A stretch of 38,453 bases of DNA, from contig JAZSEW010000046.1 of assembly GCA_045531895.1 (NCBI GenBank), forward strand, positions 1-38,453. The letters are read 5' to 3'. The position numbers were made by a program, and so were the translations under genes. Origin of the DNA: SIG299 sp045531895 (GTDB lineage: Bacteria > Bacillota > Clostridia > Lachnospirales > Lachnospiraceae). Under the pieces are notes generated by a model. The model saw nothing but the letters and a program-made list of their open reading frames with translations, was not told the origin of the DNA and did not search any database. Shown in pieces: positions 15,510 through 23,409 of the stretch (position 1 is its first letter; every line of letters begins with the position of its first letter).

Positions 15510-16070
15510 ATGGAAGATAGTAAAATTATTGATTTATACTGGGACAGAGATGAGTCTGCCATTCCTGCTACCTCGGAAAAGTATGGGGCATATTGTTCTT
15601 CTATTGCGAGAAATATTCTGAAAAATGAGGAAGACACGGAGGAATGTGTGAACGATACGTACTTAAATGCCTGGAATTCGATACCTCCGCAGAAACCTTC
15701 TGTGTTATCGGCATTTCTTGGTCGAATCACAAGAAATTTAAGCTTTAATCGCTATAAGCTGTTACATACACAGAAGCGAGGTGGCGGAGAAGTGCCGCTG
15801 GTGCTTTCTGAGTTGGGTGATTGTGTTTCAGGGAAAGAAAGCGTAGAACAGGAGCTGGACCGAAAGGAATTGTTGGCAGAAATCAATGTGTTTCTGGCAG
15901 GACTTTCGAGAGAAAAGCGACAGATGTTTGTAAGAAGATACTGGTATGCGGAGAGTGTCAGGGAAATTGCAAAACGGTTTGATGTCAGTGAAGGCAGTGC
16001 AACAATGACATTAAAAAGAGTGAGGATGCAGTTAAAGGAAGTTTTGGTGGCGAAAGGGTACGTTATTTAA
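15510..16070 (+). CDS. ECF-type RNA polymerase sigma factor
   Basis: The 186-aa protein has only regions 2 and 4, the ECF plan. Region 2 spans about 15-90 (YCSSIARNILKNEEDTEE, then TYLNAWNSIPP and FLGRITRNLSFNRY). Region 4 spans about 120-180 with an HTH (SVREIAKRFDVSEGSATMTL). AGGAGG at 15498-15503 and ATG 15510 fix the start; a longer open frame from 15426 lies within the preceding gene. It is the second gene of the pair, so the putative anti-sigma factor is made first, whereas the reverse order is more usual for ECF pairs. Target genes cannot be read from this window. Confidence 0.88.
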   Translation: MEDSKIIDLYWDRDESAIPATSEKYGAYCSSIARNILKNEEDTEECVNDTYLNAWNSIPPQKPSVLSAFLGRITRNLSFNRYKLLHTQKRGGGEVPLVLSELGDCVSGKESVEQELDRKELLAEINVFLAGLSREKRQMFVRRYWYAESVREIAKRFDVSEGSATMTLKRVRMQLKEVLVAKGYVI

Positions 16071-16112
16071 GTTTCCTGCCGGTTAATAAATTAAAGTGAA
16101 AATTAAAGTTCT

Positions 16113-16146
16113 ATTCAATTGTGAATCAGGTAATCCGTGGTATACT
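16113..16146 (+). promoter_or_regulatory. Promoter with overlapping palindrome before the second HTH gene
   Basis: TTGTGA (16119-16124), 16-base spacer, TATACT (16141-16146), with TGG in front as an extended -10. The -35 lies inside ATTCA-ATTG-TGAAT (16113-16126), a palindrome that could be the operator of the HTH protein encoded downstream. Confidence 0.6.
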
Positions 16147-16196
16147 GATAGTACAAAGAATTCTTTCGTAGTTTTGAGGTAAAGGAGTAAAGAAAA

Positions 16197-17279
16197 ATGC
16201 TTATCCATACGGTCATACAGGAGAGAAGAAAAGCGCTGGGGTTAACACAGGAACAGGTGGCAGAATATCTCGGAGTTACGACACCGGCGGTAAATAAATG
16301 GGAGAAGGGAAGTACCTGCCCGGACATTGCGCTACTGCCGCCGTTGGCCCGCCTTTTGAAGACGGACCTGAACACTTTGTTTGGATTTTATGAAGATATT
16401 ACAAAACAGGAACTGATTCTTTTTTGTAAAGAAATCAGTGACGTGGTTTTAAAGGACGGATTTGCGGCAGGATTTGCTCTGGCAAAGGAGAAAATCAGGG
16501 AATATCCGAATAGTGATACACTCCTTCATAATATTGCTCTTCAGCTTCAGGGGATGCTGATGACGTCTGGGTTGGAGGAAGAACAGAAAAAAGGATATTT
16601 GAAATCGATGGATGAATGGTATGAGAGACTGACCCAAAGTTCGGAAGCGGTGATTCGAAATGGAGCATGTTACATGTTAGCCAGCAGGGCCATCCAGGAA
16701 GGCTATTACGATAAGGCACAGGAATATCTTGACCGATTGCCAAATCGTAACGATTTTCCGGATAAAAGACCGCTACAGGCAACTATTTATCTGGAGCAAA
16801 ATCAGCCAGAGGAGGCTGCCAAACTATTGGAGCAAATGCTTCTTACTACGGTAACTGATGTTCAAATGGTTCTGTACAGACTCATTGATGTGAATGTTGC
16901 ATTAGGTGACAATGATACAGCGGCTTATGTGACGGAACGGGTCACAAAACTGGTAGAGTTGTTTGATTTAAATCAATATGGTACCGGAGTGGCACCTTTT
17001 CAGATGGCAGTTGCTAATAAGGACGTCAAACAGACAGTGGCATCACTTAGAAAAATGCTTGATTCCATGATGCATGATTGGAAGGTTCAGGAATCGCCAT
17101 TATATCGGCGGATTACAGGAAATCTGGTATCGAATCATACCGGCTTGTTATTGAAAAGAATGTTGAAACCGATGGTACAGGAATTGAAGGAGTCGCCGGA
17201 ATATGGGTTTCTGCGGGCAAGTGAAGAGTTTCCGGCACTGATGACGGAATTGGAAGAAAAAATTTCATACAATGAATAA
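16197..17279 (+). CDS. Xre-family HTH regulator with TPR-like C-terminal domain
   Basis: Residues about 4-62 are a Cro/C1-type HTH (RRKALGLTQEQVAEYL, then VTTPAVNKWEKGS). The remaining 300 residues are almost wholly helical with TPR-like pairs, for example YYDKAQEYLDRLPNRND and QPEEAAKLLEQM. The architecture recalls regulators whose TPR domain binds a peptide or protein partner, such as the RRNPP group, but no partner gene is obvious and the likeness is only architectural. AAAGGAG lies 10 bases before ATG 16197. The gene has its own promoter, and the palindrome over the -35 would suit autoregulation. Confidence 0.8.
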   Translation: MLIHTVIQERRKALGLTQEQVAEYLGVTTPAVNKWEKGSTCPDIALLPPLARLLKTDLNTLFGFYEDITKQELILFCKEISDVVLKDGFAAGFALAKEKIREYPNSDTLLHNIALQLQGMLMTSGLEEEQKKGYLKSMDEWYERLTQSSEAVIRNGACYMLASRAIQEGYYDKAQEYLDRLPNRNDFPDKRPLQATIYLEQNQPEEAAKLLEQMLLTTVTDVQMVLYRLIDVNVALGDNDTAAYVTERVTKLVELFDLNQYGTGVAPFQMAVANKDVKQTVASLRKMLDSMMHDWKVQESPLYRRITGNLVSNHTGLLLKRMLKPMVQELKESPEYGFLRASEEFPALMTELEEKISYNE

Positions 17280-17285
17280 AAGCAG

Positions 17286-17324
17286 GACACCAATCGTGAT
17301 ACCTATTGTATCAAAATTGGTGTC
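17286..17324 (+). terminator. Possible terminator after the TPR regulator gene
   Basis: GACACCAAT (17286-17294) pairs with ATTGGTGTC (17316-17324), and an inner TGATAC/GTATCA stem follows after a two-base mismatch. The trailing TTGTT is a weak T-run, so efficiency is uncertain. Confidence 0.5.
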
Positions 17325-17346
17325 TTGTTAGGTTATGGAGATTTGA

Positions 17347-17375
17347 TTGAAAAAAAAGATGTAAAGTGGTAAAAT
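17347..17375 (+). promoter_or_regulatory. Promoter of the APH-like kinase gene
   Basis: TTGAAA (17347-17352), 17-base spacer, TAAAAT (17370-17375) with TGG directly in front. Transcription would start near 17382. Confidence 0.6.
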
Positions 17376-17437
17376 TTAAGGTAGAGAGTTTATTATCTGC
17401 ATGATATGTAATAAGATTTGGGGTGGAAAAAGAATAT

Positions 17438-18328
17438 ATGATTACAATAGCAGAAAAATTAGTTTTTGCGAAAGCACACTGGAATTTAAGAAATATTGAA
17501 ATTATATATGAAAATGCTGATAAGGCGGTCTATTCTGCGGTATCTTCGGAGTTTGGTGATGTTATTTTGAAAGTAAATCAGAATACATTGCAACTAAAAG
17601 AAGAGTATGACACGTTGTGCGTAATGAATGGAAGTGAGACGAACAAGTATTGTTGCAGGTCTTTTAGATATGACGAAGAGAAAGGAATTCTTCTGGAAGA
17701 GCGTTTGCTTCCGGGAACAGTGCTTCGGGAAGAACCATCTCTGGAAGCCAGAATTTGTGCATTTGAACGCGTGTTTCGAAATATCCACAAGGAAATTTTG
17801 GAAGACAGATGTCAGACCTATCTGGACTGGTTACAGGCAATTTGTGATTATTGTGAAAAGCACAAAGAAAATAGGCTGCTTAGTGAAAAATACTTTGGCA
17901 AGTGGTGTCTTGCAGATTATGCTGAGCGGGCGCGTGTAATATGTGAAAATTTTTTTGATAAATACCCGGAACGTATGCTGTTGCATGGGGATTTGCACCA
18001 TGATAATATTTTGCTCAGGGAGGATGGCAGTTATGCCATGATTGACCCGAAAGGTGTTGTTGGGCCGGAAATTCTGGATTTGCCACGATATATCATGAAT
18101 GAAATTGATACAAAATATGAGGGCTCCGCGAGGGAACATATGCAAAGGGTAGTGCAAAAGATGAGCGAGGTATTTGCATATCCGCTCTTGGAGGTGGCAC
18201 AGGCTTATTTTATGGAGGTTGTGCTTGGAAATGTTTGGTGTGCAGAGGACGGAGAAGATATCAATGTGGAAGAGATAGAAATTGCGGAGGAGATTTTAGT
18301 TGAAATTGCAAAGAAAAGCCCCTTGTAA
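17438..18328 (+). CDS. Aminoglycoside phosphotransferase-fold kinase, APH(6)/StrB-like
   Basis: The 296-aa protein has the kinase signatures of the APH fold: HGDLHHDN (183-190), with catalytic Asp185 and Asn190, and MIDPKGVVGP (201-210), with the metal-binding Asp203. The wording IDPKG-V-G is characteristic of the APH(6)/hydroxyurea kinase group that includes streptomycin 6-phosphotransferase. Chromosomal relatives often have unknown small-molecule substrates, so resistance must not be assumed. The start was placed at ATG 17438 with GGGGTGG upstream; a GTG at 17423 in frame would add five residues but has no binding site. It begins a run of genes from families associated with antibiotic modification. 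Confidence 0.8.
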   Translation: MITIAEKLVFAKAHWNLRNIEIIYENADKAVYSAVSSEFGDVILKVNQNTLQLKEEYDTLCVMNGSETNKYCCRSFRYDEEKGILLEERLLPGTVLREEPSLEARICAFERVFRNIHKEILEDRCQTYLDWLQAICDYCEKHKENRLLSEKYFGKWCLADYAERARVICENFFDKYPERMLLHGDLHHDNILLREDGSYAMIDPKGVVGPEILDLPRYIMNEIDTKYEGSAREHMQRVVQKMSEVFAYPLLEVAQAYFMEVVLGNVWCAEDGEDINVEEIEIAEEILVEIAKKSPL

Positions 18329-18407
18329 AGGTTGTAAAGCTGACGAAGGAGAAATGGCAGAAGTAATTATGAGGTTGTGAAGACGAAAGGATATGGAGGG
18401 AACGGTT

Positions 18408-19313
18408 ATGGAACAGAAGATTAGAAAATTTATCGAACGTATGAAAATGGAGAATCCGGGCATCGAGGCAGTTGCTCTGGCAAATCAGGAAGATGTTATA
18501 TTGGAGCATCATTTTGTACAGGTGCATAATCGTAATATTTATTCCAACACCAAGAGCTTTATGAGTACAGCAGCAGGTATCGCTTTGAAAGAGGGAGCAC
18601 TGACACTGGAAGACCCTCTTGTCGCATATTTCCCTGAGAAGGTTCCGGATGTGCATCAGAAGATGCTTAGGGAAATCAATGTACATCATCTGCTTACCAT
18701 GTCCAGTGGATTCGGACAGGCCTATTTGATGGTTGATGACCGAAGAAAAGGTGTCGGTTTGCCGGATTATCTGGAATATATGCTGTCCAGACCGGTACTC
18801 AAGCGTCCGGGAACGGAATTTTGTTATTCTACAGCAGACAGTCATTTGGCAGGGTTGATGCTTGCCAAGGCAGTTGGAAAACGTCTGGATGTATATTTGT
18901 ATGAAAAACTGTTTGAGCCTCTTGGAATTGGTTATCCAATCTGGGAATGTGATCCTCTGGGAAATGTAAATGGTGGTAGCGGCTTGTTTATGAATATTAC
19001 GGATATGATGAAGTTGGGACAACTGTATCTGGCGGATGGTGTGTGGAAGGGAAAGCGTCTGCTTCGTTCTCTCTGGGTGAAAGAGGCGACCAGAAAGCAG
19101 ATAGACACACCAGGTGGTGACAGCTGGAACTGTGGATATGGATATCAGTTCTGGATGATGCCGCAGAAAGGCGCTTATCGTGCGGATGGTGCGTTTGGGC
19201 AGATAACCTTTGTTTTGCCGGAACAGGGCTACGTGGTTGCGGTGCAGTGTTCGGAATATGGTAATTTCGAGCAGGTAAAAGCTGCATTAAAAGAACTGGT
19301 ATTTGAGGAATAA
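18408..19313 (+). CDS. Serine hydrolase of the class C beta-lactamase fold
   Basis: The 301-aa protein carries the nucleophile motif SNTK (Ser46-Lys49), the HHLLTMSSGFG segment (93-103) typical of this fold, and Tyr140-Ser-Thr where class C beta-lactamases have Tyr-x-Asn. The third motif position reads ADGAFGQ (259-265) in place of KTG or HxG. There is no signal peptide, so it is probably a cytoplasmic esterase or peptidase and not a secreted beta-lactamase. GGAGGG at 18395-18400 fixes the start at ATG 18408; an ATG at 18393 is too close to its upstream purines. It follows the APH-like gene by about 80 bases with no clear terminator between. Confidence 0.82.
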   Translation: MEQKIRKFIERMKMENPGIEAVALANQEDVILEHHFVQVHNRNIYSNTKSFMSTAAGIALKEGALTLEDPLVAYFPEKVPDVHQKMLREINVHHLLTMSSGFGQAYLMVDDRRKGVGLPDYLEYMLSRPVLKRPGTEFCYSTADSHLAGLMLAKAVGKRLDVYLYEKLFEPLGIGYPIWECDPLGNVNGGSGLFMNITDMMKLGQLYLADGVWKGKRLLRSLWVKEATRKQIDTPGGDSWNCGYGYQFWMMPQKGAYRADGAFGQITFVLPEQGYVVAVQCSEYGNFEQVKAALKELVFEE

Positions 19314-19372
19314 GGGGCGGCTGGCTTGGAATTTGTACTGGAATGCCATTGAAGGAAAGTGAGTGGTAATTT

Positions 19373-20131
19373 ATGAACTTGGAAAAAATATTTCTGGAGG
19401 AAGATTTATTTCCACGGGAATTTGTGAATTGTGCGACAAGAGAACATGGCGTGTTGTTTTATGATGAAGCCAACAAGGATTCTTATGACAGTAATCATGC
19501 AGTGATTTATCAAAACAGGATTAAAGATTTGGATGCGGTGCTTCGAGATATTACAGCGTTTTATCAGGGTATGGGAATGTCACCGATTTTGTATCAGGCC
19601 ATGTCGGATGAAGGCTTTTTTGCGGATCAGGCAGACGTGTTTGCGAAAAACGGTTTCCGGGTTTGGGAAGAAGAACAGCACTTCATGGTGCCGATGGAGG
19701 AAAACAGGCTGGTGACCAATCCGGAAATTTCAGTGAAACGGGTCACTGCATGGGAAGAAAGCTTTGCTGCAGAAATCTTTGAAAAAGCAGAGGAACCATG
19801 GGAAATCGGTGTGGCGAAAAAGATGATTCAAAATCCGAATACCATATTTTTTGTGGCATATTACAAAAATCACCCAGTAGGGATGACCTATGCGCATGAG
19901 AGGGATGGTGTGTGCCGTTATGATTATATTCTGGTTTCGAAAGAATATCGGAGAATTGGTGTGGCAAGGGCGCTGATGAATGCACTGGTAGAGTATTGTA
20001 AGTTACAGAATATTGAAAATTGTTCTCTTTGGCCGGCAGGGGAGTCGGCAGAACGAATTTATCTGGAAGCCGGATTTCGGACAGCAGCAGTGAAGAAGGC
20101 CGGAAGAGCGGCGATGGAGAAACCGTTTTAG
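19373..20131 (+). CDS. GNAT-family N-acetyltransferase
   Basis: The 252-aa protein has its acetyl-CoA domain in the C-terminal half (about 125-250): YDYILVSKEYRRIGVARALM contains the strand, the R-R-x-G-V/x-A pyrophosphate loop and the following helix, and ESAERIYLEAGFR is the usual end of the fold. The N-terminal 120 residues appear to be a degenerate second GNAT-like half or a substrate domain. The substrate is unknown. The binding site GGAAAGTGAG is only fair. It lies 59 bases behind the serine hydrolase gene. Confidence 0.82.
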   Translation: MNLEKIFLEEDLFPREFVNCATREHGVLFYDEANKDSYDSNHAVIYQNRIKDLDAVLRDITAFYQGMGMSPILYQAMSDEGFFADQADVFAKNGFRVWEEEQHFMVPMEENRLVTNPEISVKRVTAWEESFAAEIFEKAEEPWEIGVAKKMIQNPNTIFFVAYYKNHPVGMTYAHERDGVCRYDYILVSKEYRRIGVARALMNALVEYCKLQNIENCSLWPAGESAERIYLEAGFRTAAVKKAGRAAMEKPF

Positions 20132-20159
20132 GTGGTGTAGAAAAGGTGCGTTGAAAAAA

Positions 20160-20195
20160 CTTACGTTTTTGTAAGAAATCCGGCGGAAACGTAAG
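20160..20195 (+). promoter_or_regulatory. Overlapping alternative hairpins upstream of vanZ-like gene
   Basis: CTTAC (20160-20164) can pair with GTAAG (20171-20175). The longer CTTACGTTT (20160-20168) pairs perfectly with AAACGTAAG (20187-20195). The two folds are mutually exclusive. No long T-run follows, so this is not a plain terminator. Confidence 0.45.
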
Positions 20196-20204
20196 CAACA
20201 TCAA

Positions 20205-20233
20205 TGGAATGAAATTTCATCCTAACGTATACT
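20205..20233 (+). promoter_or_regulatory. Candidate promoter of the VanZ-family gene with central palindrome
   Basis: TATACT (20228-20233) has a poor -35 TGGAAT 17 bases upstream. The perfect palindrome ATGAAATTTCAT (20209-20220) sits between the two, where a bound regulator could act. Confidence 0.4.
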
Positions 20234-20294
20234 GAATGTGTCAGAAACAAGGATAGAGTCTGTATTTGATACAAGCAGTTAGGAGGAATTTAGA

Positions 20295-20942
20295 ATGTCA
20301 AATTTAGTAACGAGCATTTCATTGGCAATGAATCATTTTGTGGTCTATGCAGCGTTGTTTACGGTTCCGTTTTTACTATTACAGGTAGTTAGAAAAAAGT
20401 TAAATTTTGTTCGACTTGGAGCAAATTATGCTTTTTTGTTGTATGTATTATGTGTGATTGGTCTGGTTTTCTTTCCGTTGCCATCTATGAACGGAGCAGT
20501 AGCAGGTACAGCGCATGGAGTTCAGATAATTCCGTTCCGGTTTGTTTGCGACATTATTCGGGAAACTCCGTTTGTCTGGAATCAGCCAACGACTTACTTG
20601 CCGGCATTGGTTGACTGGGCGGTATTACAGGTGGTGTTTAATGTGCTGATGCTGGTGCCGTTCGGAATGTATTTACGCTTTAATTTTCATTATACAGAAA
20701 AAAAGGTTGTTATGAGTTCCTTTTTATTTAGCTGTTTTATTGAAATCGGACAGCTCACCGGATTATTTTTCTTATTCCCGCAGGCATATCGGCTTGGAGA
20801 TGTGGATGATTTAATTGCGAATACGCTGGGTGGTTTGATTGGCTACGGAATCATGAGATTTTTGGAGAAGCGAGTTACTGTAGTCGGCAAGGTGGAGAAT
20901 TTTGATATTGAGATGGAAGTAAGAGATAAGGCCCTTTTGTAA
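20295..20942 (+). CDS. VanZ-family membrane protein
   Basis: The 215-aa protein has about five transmembrane segments (roughly 14-32, 44-62, 108-126, 135-155 and 170-190). The family signatures are visible: FNVLMLVPFG (114-123), SCFIEIGQL (150-158) and RLGDVDDLIANTLGGLIGY (166-184). VanZ of enterococci gives low-level teicoplanin resistance, but most members are housekeeping or of unknown role. AGGAGG lies before the ATG. The leader carries the alternative hairpins at 20160-20195 and a candidate promoter at 20205-20233. Confidence 0.87.
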   Translation: MSNLVTSISLAMNHFVVYAALFTVPFLLLQVVRKKLNFVRLGANYAFLLYVLCVIGLVFFPLPSMNGAVAGTAHGVQIIPFRFVCDIIRETPFVWNQPTTYLPALVDWAVLQVVFNVLMLVPFGMYLRFNFHYTEKKVVMSSFLFSCFIEIGQLTGLFFLFPQAYRLGDVDDLIANTLGGLIGYGIMRFLEKRVTVVGKVENFDIEMEVRDKALL

Positions 20943-20991
20943 GAGGATGGGTAATGTATCTTTTAACAGTTATATATAATGGGAGTATATT

Positions 20992-21396
20992 ATGTTACAG
21001 TATAAGGAATTTAACAGCGGTTTGTTGGATGAAATTAAAGAAATTTACAAGGAACAAGGTTGGACTGCCTATTTACAGGATGATGAAAAGCTGGAACGGG
21101 CTTTTGAAAAATCATTATATATTTATGGTGCTTTTGATGAAAACAAGCTCATCGGCTTCGTGCGCTGCGTCGGGGACGGAGAACATATTTTATTAATTCA
21201 GGATTTAATTGTAAAATCGGCATACCAGCGGAAAGGCATCGGAACAATACTTTTAAAGCATATATTTGAAAAGTATGCGGGGGTGCGAATGCTTTCACTC
21301 TATACAGATGGTTCAGATGAAAGAGCAAATAATTTTTATCGTAACATAGGAATGAAACGGGTGGAAGAGTACCAGACGGTTTCCTACATGAGATAA
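20992..21396 (+). CDS. GNAT-family N-acetyltransferase, small
   Basis: The 134-aa single-domain GNAT has the acetyl-CoA segment IQDLIVKSAYQRKGIGTILL (about 69-88), with the Q-R-K-G-I-G loop, and ends with FYRNIGMKR, typical of the fold. The substrate is unknown; possibilities include small amines and protein N-termini. GGGAG lies before the ATG, and the gene follows the VanZ-family gene after 49 bases with no terminator, so the two are probably co-transcribed. Confidence 0.85.
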   Translation: MLQYKEFNSGLLDEIKEIYKEQGWTAYLQDDEKLERAFEKSLYIYGAFDENKLIGFVRCVGDGEHILLIQDLIVKSAYQRKGIGTILLKHIFEKYAGVRMLSLYTDGSDERANNFYRNIGMKRVEEYQTVSYMR

Positions 21397-21411
21397 AATA
21401 TCGGATTGCTT

Positions 21412-21432
21412 TGGTATAATACCACGATTTTT
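21412..21432 (+). terminator. Possible short terminator after the small GNAT gene
   Basis: TGGTA-TAA-TACCA (21412-21424) is followed by CGA and TTTTT (21428-21432). The 5-bp stem is short; flanking ATCG/CGAT could extend it. Confidence 0.4.
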
Positions 21433-21436
21433 CTTC

Positions 21437-21465
21437 TTGTCATCTATGTGGTAATCTGTTACAAT
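21437..21465 (+). promoter_or_regulatory. Promoter of the yitJ-metH pair
   Basis: TTGTCA (21437-21442), 17-base spacer, TACAAT (21460-21465). Transcription would start near 21472. The leader is too short for a SAM or T-box riboswitch. Confidence 0.7.
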
Positions 21466-21528
21466 AAAGCGATAAAGAAATGAAATAATCGGGTATGTAA
21501 TAAGCCCATGGGTGAGGAGAACGACAAA

Positions 21529-23358
21529 GTGAAGTTAAAGGAATTTCTGAAAGAAAATATTCTGCTGATGGACGGTGCCATGGGGACCTACTATCAGCAG
21601 TTGCAAAATCATAAAGAAGAGATTGTAGAAGTTGCGAATGTCTCGGAACCAGAGTTGGTTTTAAAAATCCACAAGGAATATCTGGAGGCGGGTGCAGACC
21701 TCATCCGCACCAATACCTTTGCGGTAAATTCTGTGGTGTTACCTTTTCTCAGTAAGGAAAGCAGGGAAAAGTTGTTGCGAACTGCCTGCCGGCTTGCAAA
21801 GCAGGCGGTGAAAGAGGAACAGGAGCGCACAGGAAGAGACTGTTTTGTGGCTGCGGATATTGGACCTATTTCCGGGGCGAAAGAAGCTACGGAGGAAGAA
21901 ATTCTTTCGGAATATTTTGGAATATGTGATGTTTTTTTTGAAGAAGGTATGAATATTTTCTGGCTGGAAACTTTTCCGTCCATGGAGTTTGTGCCGGAAA
22001 TTTTAGCATACATAAAGAAAAAGTCGGCGGAATGTTTTTGTTCCGTCAGTTTTTGCATTAATAAAAACGGCTTTACGACAGCGGGACAAAAGGCAGAGCG
22101 CCTGTTGTTTACAGAAAAATTAAAAGATGCGGATGCCATCGGTTTTAACTGTGGTATCGGTTCTGTGCATTTAAAGTCGGTGCTTTCTAAGTGCAGGTTG
22201 CCAAAGGAGTGTTTTATACTGGCAGCACCGAATGCCGGTTATGCGGAAACCTTTTCCAGCCGGGCGGCATTTTTAAACAGCGCCGGATATTTTGGGGAAA
22301 ATATGGCGCAGATAGCAGAGCTTGGTGTGGATATTGTCGGTGGCTGCTGTGGTACCATGCCATCTTTTATCCGGGAGATGCGAAAGAAAATTTCCGGAAA
22401 AAAAGATGGAGTGCGTATTTCCAGAGAGGAGTACCAAAGGCTTACTGAGGAAAGTAAAAAAGCGGTAGGGCAGGAAAAGGAAGAAAAACGTGTATCAAAC
22501 AAAAATACGTTGCAGGAAAAACTTCTTCGTGGGGAAAAGGTCATCGCGGTAGAACTGGACCCGCCGTATAATGCGGATGGTGCAAAGCTGCTTACCTGTG
22601 CAGGAACATTATCAAAGTACCCGGTGGATGTGCTGACCTTCGCAGATTCTCCGATGGGACGAAGCAGGGCGGATTCCACGTTAACGGCATTACATATCAG
22701 CAGTCAGACGGGCATGCAGGTGGTACCTCACTTGAGTTGCCGCGACAGGAACGTGATTGCAATGCGTTCTCTTTTACTGGGGGCGCATATGAACGGACTC
22801 AGAAATCTTTTAATTGTAACCGGTGATCCGGTGCCGGGAGATGACAGAAAAACGGTAACCGGTGTGTTTGATTATAATTCCATTCGTTTTATGAAGTATG
22901 TGTCCGAAATGAATGAGGAGCTGTTTCCGGAGGATGGGTTCTTCTTTGGCGGGGCATTAAATTATAATTATCCGAATCTGCAAAATGTGGCAGGGCGAAT
23001 GAAAAAGAAAATGGAGGCGGGTTGCTCGTTCTTTCTGACCCAGCCGATTTTTTCAGAGGAAAATGTGAGGCAGATTGCGAGTCTTAAGGAAATGACCGGA
23101 GCAAAGATACTTGGCGGAATTCTGCCACCAGTCAGTTTGAAGAACGCAATGTTCATCAAAAATGAGATGGCGGGAATGGATATTCCGGAGAAAGTGCTGG
23201 AACGTTATCATACGGAGATGACGAGAGAAGAGGGCGAGCAGGTAGGTGCAGAGATAGCCAGAGAACTGATGCGAAAGCTGGACCCTTACGTGGATGGTTA
23301 TTATTTTATGTTGCCGTTTAACCGCGTCAGTCTGATAGAGCGGATTTTTAGTGAGTAA
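21529..23358 (+). CDS. yitJ: Bifunctional homocysteine S-methyltransferase / methylenetetrahydrofolate reductase (YitJ-like)
   Basis: The N-terminal half (about 1-285) is a zinc-dependent homocysteine S-methyltransferase with MDGAMGTYYQ, the first zinc Cys in FNCG and the Cys pair in GGCCGTMPS. The C-terminal half (about 325-609) is a methylene-THF reductase with AVELDPPYNADG near its start, NLLIVTGDPVPG for flavin and folate binding, and FFLTQPIF. The arrangement and length match Bacillus YitJ. The GTG at 21529 is preferred because GAGGAG lies nine bases upstream; an ATG at 21508 has no such site. It supplies methyl-THF and may methylate homocysteine from a methyl donor other than free methyl-THF. 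metH follows after 51 bases. Confidence 0.93.
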   Translation: MKLKEFLKENILLMDGAMGTYYQQLQNHKEEIVEVANVSEPELVLKIHKEYLEAGADLIRTNTFAVNSVVLPFLSKESREKLLRTACRLAKQAVKEEQERTGRDCFVAADIGPISGAKEATEEEILSEYFGICDVFFEEGMNIFWLETFPSMEFVPEILAYIKKKSAECFCSVSFCINKNGFTTAGQKAERLLFTEKLKDADAIGFNCGIGSVHLKSVLSKCRLPKECFILAAPNAGYAETFSSRAAFLNSAGYFGENMAQIAELGVDIVGGCCGTMPSFIREMRKKISGKKDGVRISREEYQRLTEESKKAVGQEKEEKRVSNKNTLQEKLLRGEKVIAVELDPPYNADGAKLLTCAGTLSKYPVDVLTFADSPMGRSRADSTLTALHISSQTGMQVVPHLSCRDRNVIAMRSLLLGAHMNGLRNLLIVTGDPVPGDDRKTVTGVFDYNSIRFMKYVSEMNEELFPEDGFFFGGALNYNYPNLQNVAGRMKKKMEAGCSFFLTQPIFSEENVRQIASLKEMTGAKILGGILPPVSLKNAMFIKNEMAGMDIPEKVLERYHTEMTREEGEQVGAEIARELMRKLDPYVDGYYFMLPFNRVSLIERIFSE

Positions 23359-23409
23359 GTAATAAGTGTATAGATTGGGAAGAAAGTGAAGCAAAGGTGA
23401 GGATAAATC

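Noticed and set aside
18353..18379. Eight-codon frame with AAGGAG upstream, before the serine hydrolase gene
   Set aside because: Too short to support as a gene, with only three bases between site and start.
18261..19022. Minus-strand open frame of 253 codons over the serine hydrolase gene
   Set aside because: Composition is rich in His, Gln and Ile with no domain, as expected of an antisense shadow.
21466..21528. SAM or B12 riboswitch ahead of yitJ-metH
   Set aside because: The leader after the promoter is about 55 bases, with none of the conserved riboswitch cores.
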